Shown: positions 7,285 through 16,276 of the stretch, in pieces | Layout of the letters: every line of letters starts with the position of its first letter | Position numbering within the stretch: the stretch's first letter is position 1 | From: a virus | Length of the DNA stretch: 27,845 bases | Virus record (IMG/VR): IMGVR_UViG_3300042937_000044 | Location: 1 to 27,845 of that record | Reading direction: 5' to 3' (one strand) | The notes under the pieces: generated by a model | Databases searched by the model: none | What the model was told of the DNA's origin: nothing | Seen by the model: the letters and a program-made list of their open reading frames with translations, nothing else | Translations under genes and position numbers: made by a program

Positions 7285-9933
7285 ATGGCAATTACTAATG
7301 CAGACATATTGGGATGGCTTAACGCCAATCCTAATGCTAATGATGATCTTATTTATAAGACAATGGTAGAGGCTGGTGTAACCACTGAACAATACCTGTC
7401 TGCTACTGGTAAGCCACTTCCTAGAGGAACTTCTACCTCTCAAGTAACCAATGCGGATATTTTGGGATGGTTCAATGCGAATCCTGGCGCAAGTGATGAG
7501 CTGATCGCCAGAACAATGCAAGAGGCGGGAGTATCTCCCACTCGTCTAGCAGAGGTAACTGGTGCGCCTGTTGCAGAGGTTGTCAATCGTTATCAAGCGG
7601 CAATTGCTGCTCCTGTTGCTCCAACAGTTGCGCCTTCTGTTGCCCCTCCTCCTCCAGAGAGATTGCTTGGTGGCCCTGTACAAATGCCCCCTCCAGTGCC
7701 GACTGTAACTAACGCTGACATTCTTGGATGGTTTAACGCTAATCCAAATGCAAGTGATGAACTTATTGCTCAAACAATGAAAGAGGCAGGAGTAACTCCT
7801 ACTCGTTTAGCACAGGTTACTGGCGCACCTGCGGCAGATGTTGCGGTTAGATATGCTACGGCATTATCGCCAACTGTTACTGACTATCAGGGTGCAGTAT
7901 ACGATACTGCAACTATTCTTAAATTAGCTCAACAGATTACTCCATCCATTGATCCTAATGCAGTAAGAGGTGGAGTTTTTAAAACTTCTGGAGAAAGTGT
8001 TGGCTTTAATTATGATGAAGCCTCTAAGATTCTTGGTAAAGCCCCAACTGCGGCAGAACAAGTTGTCTTGGATATGGCTCGTCATTTGGCAAAAGAAGGT
8101 GTTACTGATCTTAGCCAAGTAGATGCAACTGAAACAAATAGACGTTTTGGTTCTACCTTTACAGGCGGTGGCGGTACTATTTATGAGATTAAAAAGGATG
8201 CTGAAGGCAAGCCTATTATCTCTACATGGAGTAAAGACACAAGCGATAAGAAAACCATTTTGACTGGTTTGGCATTAGCGGCACTTGCATTTGGTATACC
8301 TGGTGTTTCCGAAGGATTGTTAAGTACTGCACCTGCTGGTGCAACAATAGGTACAACAGCTTTAACAGCCGCAGAAGCCGCAGGATTAGGTCTAACAGCC
8401 GCAGAAGCGTCAGCATTAGGTTTATCAGCGGCAGAGTTTGCGGCAGCTAGTGTAGGGCCTGGTTTGCTAACAACGGCTCAACTTGCTCAACTTGATCTTG
8501 CATTAGGTGGTGCGGGTGGTACTCCTGGTGCAACAAGCCTTGCGGGGGGTTTAGCTACTGGTGCAACAATTCCGACAATTACGTCTTTGACTGGTGGTAG
8601 TGGTCTTCTTACTGGTGCGGCAGGTGGCATTACTGCTGAATCTGTGGCGGCTAAATTAGCGGCAGATGCGGCTACACAAGCACAACTTCTTAATGCGGGT
8701 GCGGGTGCGTTTACACCTACTTATGTTCCTCCAACAACTACACCAGGATTGCTAACACCTACTGTTGTTCCTCCTACTGGAGTGCCACCTGTTGGAGTTC
8801 CCCCTACTGGAATTCCTCCATCACTTATCAATGCAGGTGTATCAACCGCAGTAAATAGTCTTCTGGGTACTGGTGGAACAACAAACATTCCTAATCTGAT
8901 TTCTGGTGGACTAGGCACAGCAGGTAATCTGCTTCAGATGCAAGAATCTAGGGAAGCGGCTCAAAGAGCGCAAGCCCGTATTGATGCTGAAACTGCGGCT
9001 GCTAAAGCATCTGCGGCTTTTAGACCTGTTGGCATGACTACTCGCTTTGGTACTTCACAATTCCAAGTCGATCCAGTAACAGGTCAGTTGACAAGCGCAG
9101 GGTACACACTAAGCCCTGAAGCCAAAGCACAACAAGACAGGTTCATGGCTTTGTCTCAACAAGGTTTGACTCAAGCTGAACAAGCACAAGCACAATTTGC
9201 TCCTCTTCAAACAGGTGCTCAAAGGTTGTTTGGTCTTGGTAATCAATACTTGGCTCAATCTCCTGAAGCAGTTGCACAGAACTATCTCAATCAACAGATG
9301 GCTTTGTTGCAACCAGGCAGAGAGTTAGAGTTAGCTAATCTGCAAAACAGACTCCAACAACAAGGCCGTGGTGGTTTGGCTGTTGCTCAAGGTGGTGCTT
9401 ATGGTGCTACAACCCCTGAACTACAGGCTTTGTTTAATGCTAGAGCGCAACAAGAGGCTGTCTTGGCGGCACAGGCTCAACAAGCGGGTCAACAACAGGT
9501 TGCTTTCGGTGCAGGATTGCTTGGTACAGGTGCTCAAACAATGGGTCAGTACTATGGTGGTCAACAAGCCGCTTATGCTCCTTACACAACTGCAATGGGT
9601 CAAGTTCAAGGCTTAGAGGCTTTAGGTCAACAACCTTTCCAAATGGGCGCACAACTTGGTCAAACAGCATCTACTGCGGGAGCAAGAGTGGGTCAATTAG
9701 GTTTGCAAGGTGCGGGGCAAAGCGTAGCCTTGGCGACAGGTGCAGATGCAACTAGAAATCTAGGCGCTCAAAGTCTGATAGCGGCAGGTAATCCTAATGC
9801 TCAGTTTGGTTCAGCAATAGGTGGATTGCTTGGTGGTGGCCTTCAGTCAGCATTTAGTGGAACTGGTTTAGGTGCATCAGGCTTCGGAACTGGTCTAGCC
9901 TTTGGAAATCAAGACCTCGGCTTATATTTGTAA
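7285..9933 (+). CDS. Large Ala/Gly/Gln-rich putative internal virion (DNA-ejection) protein (882 aa)
   Basis: GGAG (7273-7276) precedes the ATG with an 8-nt spacer. Three N-terminal repeats start TNADILGW-NANP (residues 4, 55 and 142), each about 45 residues with DELIA-TM-EAGV and a final ATG/VTGAP; a Pro-rich linker lies between the second and third. A hydrophobic segment near residues 325-345 is followed by long Gly/Ala/Thr-rich and Gln-rich regions and a Gly-rich tail. With the next two genes it forms a trio of large low-complexity proteins after the fibre gene, as in podoviruses that eject internal proteins. No lytic transglycosylase motif was seen. Confidence 0.68.
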   Translation: MAITNADILGWLNANPNANDDLIYKTMVEAGVTTEQYLSATGKPLPRGTSTSQVTNADILGWFNANPGASDELIARTMQEAGVSPTRLAEVTGAPVAEVVNRYQAAIAAPVAPTVAPSVAPPPPERLLGGPVQMPPPVPTVTNADILGWFNANPNASDELIAQTMKEAGVTPTRLAQVTGAPAADVAVRYATALSPTVTDYQGAVYDTATILKLAQQITPSIDPNAVRGGVFKTSGESVGFNYDEASKILGKAPTAAEQVVLDMARHLAKEGVTDLSQVDATETNRRFGSTFTGGGGTIYEIKKDAEGKPIISTWSKDTSDKKTILTGLALAALAFGIPGVSEGLLSTAPAGATIGTTALTAAEAAGLGLTAAEASALGLSAAEFAAASVGPGLLTTAQLAQLDLALGGAGGTPGATSLAGGLATGATIPTITSLTGGSGLLTGAAGGITAESVAAKLAADAATQAQLLNAGAGAFTPTYVPPTTTPGLLTPTVVPPTGVPPVGVPPTGIPPSLINAGVSTAVNSLLGTGGTTNIPNLISGGLGTAGNLLQMQESREAAQRAQARIDAETAAAKASAAFRPVGMTTRFGTSQFQVDPVTGQLTSAGYTLSPEAKAQQDRFMALSQQGLTQAEQAQAQFAPLQTGAQRLFGLGNQYLAQSPEAVAQNYLNQQMALLQPGRELELANLQNRLQQQGRGGLAVAQGGAYGATTPELQALFNARAQQEAVLAAQAQQAGQQQVAFGAGLLGTGAQTMGQYYGGQQAAYAPYTTAMGQVQGLEALGQQPFQMGAQLGQTASTAGARVGQLGLQGAGQSVALATGADATRNLGAQSLIAAGNPNAQFGSAIGGLLGGGLQSAFSGTGLGASGFGTGLAFGNQDLGLYL

Positions 9934-9942
9934 GGAATCATC

Positions 9943-11658
9943 ATGGCAGAAAATATCGTAGCGGGTCTGTTTGGCTTGACTCCACAAATGTATCAAAACC
10001 AACAATATGGGCAAGACTTAAATCGTGGCATTGCATTGGCTCAACTCTCTCCTGGTGCTGCGGCTCAAGCGGGACTTCAAGCTAGTGTTGGTCAATTAGG
10101 TCGTGGATTTGCGGGTGCTTTGGGTATTGAAGACCCACAACTTCAGCGCATCACTCAGCAATCTCAATTGTTGCAGAGCTTGGACTTGCGTGATCCGAAG
10201 TCTTTAGAGGCGGCGGCTATAGAGGCTAATCGAATGGGCAATACCCCATTGGCTTTTAAATTGCTTGAATTGTCGGATGCGGCACAAGTAAGGGCGCAAC
10301 AGATGCAAACTCAAAGACAAACTTCTTTGGCTCAACTTGTTGCACAACGTGCCTTTCAACCAGGCACTCCGGAAAGACCTCAAATGTTGGACGTTCAAGA
10401 ACGTGAACAGATGGCAGATCAAGGCACTCCAATGCCTGAGAACATTCCTGCTGTTGCGCCAAGTTTTGACATTGGTAGGGTTGCGCCTGAGTTGATTCGT
10501 ACTCCAGAGGGTCGGAAACAACTTGAGGAGTTGTCAAAGGCTCAAGCATCTGTTGAAACCGCATCTGTTAATCAATTAGCAGCACAATTATTTAATCCTG
10601 ATGGCACACGCAACAAGGCAGTGGAAGCAAGATTGCGGACATCATTGACAGGTCAGAAAATATTGAAGACTGTTGAGCCTGAAACAAAAATCTTGAAAAA
10701 AGGCGACACGCTTGCTACATTTAATCAAGCAACTGGATCATATGATGTGGTGACACCAACTGGAATTGCTCCAACTCCACCAGGGGCTAATCCAATCACT
10801 GCAATGCTTCAGTCTGGGTCAATCACTCCAACAGTAAGAGCGTATGCAGCAGAACTTGAAACACAGTGGCCTAGCTTGGATGCGGATGAAAGACGAAATG
10901 AGTTGTCAAAATTGGCAACAAAAAATCAAACCGCAACAAAAATAGCACAAAAAGATGCTGAAACCAAAGTGGGTGGCAATGAAAAAGTTCAGTCAAGTAA
11001 AGTCACTCCAAATGGCACAACAATCATTGTTATGAAAGACGGAACAACAAGAGTGGTGTCGGCTACAGGAGAAAACTTAACGGGTCAAGCAAGGGCTGAC
11101 GCAATTATTGCATCAGAACAGTTTGGTGCTGAAACACAAGGTACTAGAGCGCAAGCAAGGGTTGGCGGCGAATTGACGGCAAAAGAAGTAGGCAAAGCGT
11201 TTGCTGAGATTGGCAAAATCAAGAAAAATATTGGCAACATTGATGATGCAATTAAAGCCATTGACGAGGGTGCAAACACAGGTGTTATTGCAAGCAAATT
11301 TCCAAATATTACAACGGCATCAATTACGTTAAACAATGTTAGAAGTCAGTTGGGTTTGGATGTGATTGGATCGGTTACCTTTGGCGCTTTGTCAGAGGGA
11401 GAGCTTAACCTTGCTCTTGACACCGCCCTTCCAACAACTTTGCGCCCCCAAGCCCTTAGACAATATTTGACTGACAAAAAAGCTGCTCAAGAAAAATTGA
11501 TTGGATATTTGACTAAACAGGTTTCTTACCTCAACAAGCCAGGCAACAATTTGTCGGGTTGGTTGGAGCAAGCTGGAAAACAAGGCCAGTCAAACTTACC
11601 CGCTAGTGCGGCAGACATACCATCTGGCGTAACTGTAAAGAAAAAAGAAGGTAAATAA
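9943..11658 (+). CDS. Putative internal virion / ejection protein (571 aa)
   Basis: The N-terminal half is Gln/Ala-rich and helical (AENIVAGLFGLTPQMYQNQQ, several QA-rich heptads). The C-terminal third has a distinct domain, SQLGLDVIGSVTFGALSEGE then ALPTTLRPQALRQYL and a final amphipathic helix with GWLEQ. That FGALSEGEL-type end recurs in large podovirus virion proteins and looks like a conserved helical bundle of unknown role. It sits between two other large putative ejection proteins. No enzyme motif is visible, and the role is inferred from gene order. Confidence 0.65.
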   Translation: MAENIVAGLFGLTPQMYQNQQYGQDLNRGIALAQLSPGAAAQAGLQASVGQLGRGFAGALGIEDPQLQRITQQSQLLQSLDLRDPKSLEAAAIEANRMGNTPLAFKLLELSDAAQVRAQQMQTQRQTSLAQLVAQRAFQPGTPERPQMLDVQEREQMADQGTPMPENIPAVAPSFDIGRVAPELIRTPEGRKQLEELSKAQASVETASVNQLAAQLFNPDGTRNKAVEARLRTSLTGQKILKTVEPETKILKKGDTLATFNQATGSYDVVTPTGIAPTPPGANPITAMLQSGSITPTVRAYAAELETQWPSLDADERRNELSKLATKNQTATKIAQKDAETKVGGNEKVQSSKVTPNGTTIIVMKDGTTRVVSATGENLTGQARADAIIASEQFGAETQGTRAQARVGGELTAKEVGKAFAEIGKIKKNIGNIDDAIKAIDEGANTGVIASKFPNITTASITLNNVRSQLGLDVIGSVTFGALSEGELNLALDTALPTTLRPQALRQYLTDKKAAQEKLIGYLTKQVSYLNKPGNNLSGWLEQAGKQGQSNLPASAADIPSGVTVKKKEGK

Positions 11659-11659
11659 A

Positions 11660-13603
11660 ATGGCTAAATTTAGTTACGAAGTTACCATTCCCAACAGCGG
11701 AACGTATGAGGTGGAGTCGGATAAAGAGTTATCAGATGCAGAAGCATATAAATTTGCTTTAGCACAAGCAACGCCATCGGCTCAAACATCGCAACCTAAA
11801 CCACAAAAGTCAGGCGGCCTTGCTGACCTACTCATTGGTGCTGCTGAAACTGCATTGACACTAGGCACAGCGGCTACAGGTGGTTTATTTGGAACAGTTG
11901 GTGGGGCAATAACTGGTGCTCGTGAAGAAATAAAAGCGGGCAGATTTGGCACACCACAGGCGGCTAGAGCAATTAGTGAACGTGCGGGGGCTGGAGCACA
12001 GCAATATACCTATATGCCAAGGACTGAGGCAGGCATGGAGCAGGTTCAAGCTATTGGGCAAGTTGCAGGATTGTTGCCGCCAGTGCTGCCTGGTGCTTTG
12101 CCTGCTGGTATGTTGAGTCAGTCTGTTCGGCAAGCTGCCCCCATTGTCTCGGCTACAGCACTGCGTGGTGCTGAAGCAGTTAGACAGGGTACAGGCCAAG
12201 TGGTTGCCGCAGCCAAAAAGACACCAACCATTGTGCGTGAGTCTTTAGGTTTAGATGTTGCACCAACAACCCAAACAACTCGGGGGAGTGCTGGCGCTGC
12301 CGCTACTCCAATGGGTTTACAGAGAGAACAAACTGCTGAAAGTCTTGGTGTAAAACTTACACTTGGCGAAAAAGAGCGTGAGCCTTCACAACTTGCCTTT
12401 GAAAAAGAGGCAGTTAAAGGGCCACTTGGTCAGCCACTAATAACCAGAGCAGAACAAAATAATCTCTCAATCATGCAAAGATTTGATGAATTGCTTGATG
12501 AAACAGGTGCTGACGTTGCTAAAAGTGGCGACATGACTTTGACCGGAAACAAATTAATTGATGCTTTGTCGTCTGGATATTCTGGCGCAAAAGCAAAAAC
12601 CAAAGCGGCTTATGAGCGAGCAAAATTACAAGGCGAGCTTGAAGTTCCCACATCAATAACAAATGTTGCTGATTACCTAAATCAAAATGCACCAGAGGCC
12701 ACTGTTGCACCAATTTTAAAAGTAGCAAAAGAAAAAGGTTTGTCGCTTGGCATATTTAAAGAATTAGAAGATGGCACATTGCAAGCTCAACCTTCTACTT
12801 TGGCAGACGTAGAACTTTTGAGAAGGTCAATTAACAAGTCTATTGGTATTGACCCAACAAACAAGAATTTTGGACGAGAACTTAAAGAGTCAATTGATTT
12901 GTCAACCGAAGGGTTGGGAGGTGAGGCTTACAAGGAAGCTAGAGCACTTCGTAAACAGCAAGCTATAAAATACGAAGGTCGTGCAATTGTTGCCAATTTG
13001 TTGACAAAAGTTCGTGGGCGTGATGATCCAAAAATTGAGGCAAGCCAAGCATTTCAAAAGTCTATTCTTAACTCAACACCGGAAGAAATTACATTCTTGC
13101 GTAGAGTTCTTTTCACTAGTGGAAAAGATGGGCAACAGGCTTTCCGTGAATTGCAGGGCGCAACAGTTGATTACTTACGCAAAGAGGCCGTAAAGAGTGG
13201 GCGCACTGATTCTCAGGGTCGTCCAGTAGTTGATACTGGCGCAGTTCGCAAAGCAACAGAAGCACTCGATGCTAATGGTCGGTTGGATATTATGCTTGGC
13301 AAAAAAGGAGCACAAAACATTCGTGATGTAAATGAGGTTTTAAGTTACATCAATACTGTTCCACCTGGCACTCTTATCAATAATTCAGGAACTGCTGCCA
13401 CATTAATGGAGAATCTGAAAAACAATTTTGCTGTTGGTGGCGCTGAAATGGCTTTGACTGGATTTTTTACAGGCATTCCAGCGCCTGTTTTGACTTCATT
13501 GCGTGTTGGTATAAATCAAATTAAAACAAACAGGCAAAACGCTAAATTAAAAGCCAGAATAAATCAGGCTTTGAATGAGGCTGAAAAGGCTCAAAAGCCA
13601 TGA
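11660..13603 (+). CDS. Putative internal virion / ejection protein with membrane-active segments (647 aa)
   Basis: The start lies one base after the previous stop. Residues 1-35 form a short beta-type N-terminal domain (FSYEVTIPNSGTYEVESDKE). Residues about 50-85 and 130-150 are Gly/Ala/Leu-rich hydrophobic stretches that could insert into membrane during DNA entry. The central and C-terminal parts are helical and charged, ending in a Lys-rich tail. Layout fits the last of three ejection-type proteins. The stop is fused with a tiny membrane-protein gene (ATGA). Function is inferred, not seen. Confidence 0.65.
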   Translation: MAKFSYEVTIPNSGTYEVESDKELSDAEAYKFALAQATPSAQTSQPKPQKSGGLADLLIGAAETALTLGTAATGGLFGTVGGAITGAREEIKAGRFGTPQAARAISERAGAGAQQYTYMPRTEAGMEQVQAIGQVAGLLPPVLPGALPAGMLSQSVRQAAPIVSATALRGAEAVRQGTGQVVAAAKKTPTIVRESLGLDVAPTTQTTRGSAGAAATPMGLQREQTAESLGVKLTLGEKEREPSQLAFEKEAVKGPLGQPLITRAEQNNLSIMQRFDELLDETGADVAKSGDMTLTGNKLIDALSSGYSGAKAKTKAAYERAKLQGELEVPTSITNVADYLNQNAPEATVAPILKVAKEKGLSLGIFKELEDGTLQAQPSTLADVELLRRSINKSIGIDPTNKNFGRELKESIDLSTEGLGGEAYKEARALRKQQAIKYEGRAIVANLLTKVRGRDDPKIEASQAFQKSILNSTPEEITFLRRVLFTSGKDGQQAFRELQGATVDYLRKEAVKSGRTDSQGRPVVDTGAVRKATEALDANGRLDIMLGKKGAQNIRDVNEVLSYINTVPPGTLINNSGTAATLMENLKNNFAVGGAEMALTGFFTGIPAPVLTSLRVGINQIKTNRQNAKLKARINQALNEAEKAQKP

Positions 13604-13692
13604 AAGATTGGGTTGAAGCAATCATTGCTTCGGCCTGTGTTGCTTGCTTTGTCATCTTTTGTAGCTACATTATTGTTTGGGCGTACCCGTGA
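13600..13692 (+). CDS. 30-residue single-TM micro-protein
   Basis: It starts at an ATGA overlap and ends in a GTGA overlap with the next gene. After MKDWVEA almost the whole chain is one hydrophobic helix (IIASACVACFVIFC, then SYIIVWAYP). It opens the lysis and membrane cassette. It could be a pinholin-like or regulatory micro-protein, but its length is below known holins. The start-stop fusion on both sides is the main reason to believe it is real. Confidence 0.5.
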   Translation: MKDWVEAIIASACVACFVIFCSYIIVWAYP

Positions 13693-13841
13693 AATGGCTA
13701 CTAGTGCTGTCAGTGTTGTTTACATTGGTGGTATCTAGTAAAGAAAAAACTGAATACAGGTGTGTTAGATGGGCATGGACAGGTGATGTCTATAACCGAA
13801 AGGTAGTATGCCTTGAGTGGCAAAAGGTAGATAAGAGATGA
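13689..13841 (+). CDS. Small secreted or membrane-anchored protein with two Cys (50 aa), GTG start
   Basis: The GTG overlaps the previous TGA. An N-terminal hydrophobic helix (MKWLLVLSVLFTLVVSS) resembles a signal anchor. The remainder has YRCVRWAWTGDVYNRKVVCL, with two Cys that could form a disulfide in the periplasm. No lipobox Cys is present. I associate the TGDVYNRKV-CLEW pattern with small lysis-region phage proteins of unknown role. It ends in an ATGA overlap with the next gene. Confidence 0.6.
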   Translation: MKWLLVLSVLFTLVVSSKEKTEYRCVRWAWTGDVYNRKVVCLEWQKVDKR

Positions 13842-14341
13842 TTCCCATCGATCCATTAACCGCTCTAGCTGGCATACAGTCAGCAATCAGCATGGTCAAG
13901 AAGGCTGCGGGTGTTGCCCAAGACCTTTCTTCCCTAGCACCTGTAATTGGTAAGCTATTTGACGCTAAGTCTGTAGCTACAAAAGCCATGCTTCAAGCCA
14001 AGCAGTCTGGCAAAGGCTCGAACATGGGTACAGCTTTGCAGATTGAGATGGCATTAGAACAAGCGAGAGAATTTGAGGAAAGCCTAAAAATGCTTTTCAT
14101 GCAATCTGGAAAAATTGACGTATGGCAGAAGATTAAGGCTCGTCAAGCAGAGATGGACTTGGCAGATGCTAAAGAGATAAGTGCATTAAAGAAAGCAGAG
14201 AAAGCAGCCAAAGAGAAAGAGCAAGAACAACTAGAGATTGGTTTGGCAATTGGTGGAATCTGCTTTGTTTTGTTTCTAGTTTTCGTTGGCGTCAATGAGT
14301 TGATGACATTCTGTGAAGCAACAAGAAGGTGTGGTCGGTGA
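13838..14341 (+). CDS. Helical protein with C-terminal TM segment (167 aa), lysis-region
   Basis: The start is an ATGA overlap. Residues about 1-60 are Ala/Gly-rich amphipathic (LTALAGIQSAISMVKKAAGV). Residues about 75-132 form a long charged coiled coil with many Lys and Glu. A membrane helix follows at about 135-155 (IGLAIGGICFVLFLVFVGV). The short tail holds two Cys. It may be a membrane-anchored virion or lysis-timing protein. It has too long a soluble part for a classical holin. The stop overlaps the next GTG. Confidence 0.65.
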   Translation: MIPIDPLTALAGIQSAISMVKKAAGVAQDLSSLAPVIGKLFDAKSVATKAMLQAKQSGKGSNMGTALQIEMALEQAREFEESLKMLFMQSGKIDVWQKIKARQAEMDLADAKEISALKKAEKAAKEKEQEQLEIGLAIGGICFVLFLVFVGVNELMTFCEATRRCGR

Positions 14342-14493
14342 ATGAGTATCAGAAGACCTTTGACCTATGCCTCAAAATCTTCGTTTACGGATGTGTGGCT
14401 TTATACGCCCTTGGCTTTCTCAAATTTTTGCCGGATGACTTGTCGGACAGGATCGTTAATTTACTGTTGGGTAGAATAGGATTAGGCAAATGA
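14338..14493 (+). CDS. Small single-TM protein (51 aa), GTG start
   Basis: The GTG start overlaps the preceding TGA (GTGA), and its own TGA overlaps the next ATG. The protein has one membrane helix (LKIFVYGCVALYALGFLKFL) followed by a short amphipathic end. Size and topology allow a class III holin or antiholin, but there is no decisive motif. The candidate two-TM holin at 14690 is an alternative. Confidence 0.55.
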   Translation: MNEYQKTFDLCLKIFVYGCVALYALGFLKFLPDDLSDRIVNLLLGRIGLGK

Positions 14494-14693
14494 GATATTT
14501 ATTGCTTCTTTTACTGCTTACTGGTTGCGAAGATCGCTACAGATACAAGTGCCAGAATCCTGACCATTTCCATGCACCAGAGTGCCAAAAGCCTAGATGT
14601 CTGTTTACTCAGCAATGTCCAGAATACTTGGTTGCACCTATCTTAGAGAAAAAAGTTGACGAAGTTAAACCGCAAGAGGAAGCCAAAAAATGA
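14490..14693 (+). CDS. Small Cys-rich lipoprotein (67 aa)
   Basis: A Leu-rich signal peptide ends in the lipobox LTGC, so Cys12 should be lipidated. The mature part carries CQNPDHFHAPECQKPRCLF and a QQCPEYL element, giving about five further Cys suited to disulfides in the periplasm. I associate this C-PD-W/H...C-P-C...CPE pattern with conserved lysis-region lipoproteins of marine and freshwater phages, of unknown function. The tail is Lys/Glu-rich. Start and stop are both ATGA fusions. Confidence 0.7.
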   Translation: MRYLLLLLLLTGCEDRYRYKCQNPDHFHAPECQKPRCLFTQQCPEYLVAPILEKKVDEVKPQEEAKK

Positions 14694-15217
14694 AACTTTC
14701 TGAAGTTAAAAGCACAGAGGAAACTATTGAGCTTATAAAGGTTTATGCGTGGCTTTTTTCTGTGGTTGTTGTCATGCTTGTATTTGGCTTCACAGTGTTT
14801 GCCATGCTTTATTCTGTAATTTTTGTCACACAGCCCCTCAAATCAATGAGTCCGATAGACAGCGCTTTTACCAAGCTCTTGAACGACGTTGTGCTTTTAT
14901 TGGTTGGAAGTATTAGCACATTGATCGGAATGTTTGCCATTAACAAGGGTGCTAAATCATTTGCTGAAAGAAGAAACCCAACACAACCTATGTGTGGCGG
15001 CTATCAAGGTGGTTATCAATCAAGTCCTCCAACCTATAACCCTCAAGGTGCTTATGGCGGTTTGCCTAGCCAACCATTTGGTGCTATGCCTGTTTGGACT
15101 AATCCTGAGTTAGATGAATCTTGGACACCTGGCCCTCCTCCAACTACCCCACCTGACCATTTAGAAGATGACCATGAGCGTGAAGAATTAGCACAAGCTA
15201 GAAAAGAGGCTGAATAA
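14690..15217 (+). CDS. Two-TM membrane protein, candidate holin (175 aa)
   Basis: Two hydrophobic helices are visible, residues about 18-45 (AWLFSVVVVMLVFGFTVFAM) and about 65-88 (VVLLLVGSISTLIGMFAI), then KGAKSFAERR. The last 80 residues are Pro/Gly/Tyr-rich and end in an acidic-basic helix. It directly precedes Rz/Rz1 and the endolysin, where holins usually sit. Two TM helices fit a class II holin, but the long disordered cytoplasmic tail is unusual. No other gene in the cassette is a clearly better holin. Confidence 0.55.
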   Translation: MKLSEVKSTEETIELIKVYAWLFSVVVVMLVFGFTVFAMLYSVIFVTQPLKSMSPIDSAFTKLLNDVVLLLVGSISTLIGMFAINKGAKSFAERRNPTQPMCGGYQGGYQSSPPTYNPQGAYGGLPSQPFGAMPVWTNPELDESWTPGPPPTTPPDHLEDDHEREELAQARKEAE

Positions 15218-15693
15218 TGTTTGGCATACCTTTACCCTACCTTGCTTTAGCTATTGCCATTGCTTTGTTTGGCAGCTATCGAGGTGGCTATCACTTTGGA
15301 TGGGAAGACAGAGACAATGACATGAAGATTGCCATTGCTCAAAAGAATGATGAAGCCAGAGCCAAAGAGAAAGAGCTTGGCGAGAAACTGCAAGATCAGG
15401 AAACGAAACTCAGAAAGGCCCAAGATGATGTCAAGAAAAAGCAGTCTGCTATGCATGAGCTTGCTCGCACTGGTCGGCTGCGCCTCCCAGCCCCAAGTTG
15501 TCCACAAGCCAATGCAAGTGCCGCCATTAGCATTGGAAATCCACAACCCACAGATACCACTGAAACCGAACTTGAGCGACAGACTATTGCAGCTCTTATC
15601 GACATCGCAGCCGAAGGAGACAAAGCCATTGTCAAGCTCAACGCCTGCGCCAACGCCTATGAAGAAGTAAGGAGATTAGTCAATGGTCAGTAA
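15217..15693 (+). CDS. i-spanin (Rz-like)
   Basis: This 158-residue protein has an N-terminal signal anchor (PYLALAIAIALFGSYRGGYH) followed by a charged coiled coil (about 35-85) and a periplasmic tail with two Cys. That is the layout of inner-membrane spanins, which with the outer-membrane partner fuse the two membranes at the end of lysis. The partner lies inside this gene in the +1 frame (15425-15670), the classic Rz/Rz1 nesting. It overlaps the endolysin gene by 11 nt. Confidence 0.82.
   Translation: MFGIPLPYLALAIAIALFGSYRGGYHFGWEDRDNDMKIAIAQKNDEARAKEKELGEKLQDQETKLRKAQDDVKKKQSAMHELARTGRLRLPAPSCPQANASAAISIGNPQPTDTTETELERQTIAALIDIAAEGDKAIVKLNACANAYEEVRRLVNGQ
15425..15670 (+). CDS. o-spanin lipoprotein (Rz1-like), nested inside Rz
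   Basis: It is wholly embedded in the Rz gene in the +1 frame. Two adjacent ATGs (15425 and 15428) follow an AGAAAGG ribosome site at 15413-15418. From the second, the protein begins MSRKSSLLCMSLLALVGCAS, a signal peptide ending in the lipobox LVGC. The mature chain is Pro-rich (VVHKPMQVPPL, QPKETKPLSS), typical of Rz1 proteins. Length, about 80 residues, is within the family range. Which of the two ATGs is used cannot be decided. Confidence 0.82.
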   Translation: MMSRKSSLLCMSLLALVGCASQPQVVHKPMQVPPLALEIHNPQIPLKPNLSDRLLQLLSTSQPKETKPLSSSTPAPTPMKK

Positions 15694-16276
15694 AGAACAG
15701 TTGGCTCAACTTCACATTGGTGAGCAATGGTTAGATGCCCTTAACGCTACTTTTGAGCGTTTTGACATTATGAATCCACTTAGAAAAGCGGCTTTCATTG
15801 GTCAATGTGGGCATGAATGTGGGAACTTCAGGATGCTAGAAGAGGGTTTGTCATACTCTGCGGCTGGTCTAATGAAGACATGGCCTAAACGCTTTGATGC
15901 TGCCAAGGCACAGGCGTGTCAGCGAAATTCAAGGCTCATTGCCAATACTGTGTACGCAAATCGTATGGGCAACAGGGATGAGGCTTCAGGTGATGGGTAT
16001 CGTTTCCGAGGCAGAGGTTGCATCCAGCTAACTGGCTCTAGCTCGTATTTCCACGCTGGCAAGGCGCTGGGTGTTGACTTTTGGGCAGACCCTGATCTTG
16101 TGGCTACACCTCAGTACGCCGCCCTGACTGCGGGTTGGTTTTGGGACACCCATAAACTCAACCAGTATGCAGACTCCCAAGATTACAAAACTTTAACCAA
16201 AAAAATCAATGGTGGCTTTATTGGCTTGGAAGACCGGATCAAACACATTAACCATGCTTTAGAGGTTCTTACTTAA
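15683..16276 (+). CDS. Endolysin, GH19 chitinase-like muramidase (197 aa)
   Basis: GGAG at 15671-15674 precedes the ATG by 8 nt. The protein has the GH19 signature: FIGQCGHECGNFRMLEEGLS with E45 as likely catalytic acid and E54 as second acid, then GDGYRFRGRGCIQLTGSSSY and an INGGFIGLEDR end. In phages GH19 enzymes cleave peptidoglycan. No signal peptide is present, so a holin must release it. It closes the rightward late genes, and its 3' end overlaps a leftward gene by 18 nt. Confidence 0.92.
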   Translation: MVSKEQLAQLHIGEQWLDALNATFERFDIMNPLRKAAFIGQCGHECGNFRMLEEGLSYSAAGLMKTWPKRFDAAKAQACQRNSRLIANTVYANRMGNRDEASGDGYRFRGRGCIQLTGSSSYFHAGKALGVDFWADPDLVATPQYAALTAGWFWDTHKLNQYADSQDYKTLTKKINGGFIGLEDRIKHINHALEVLT

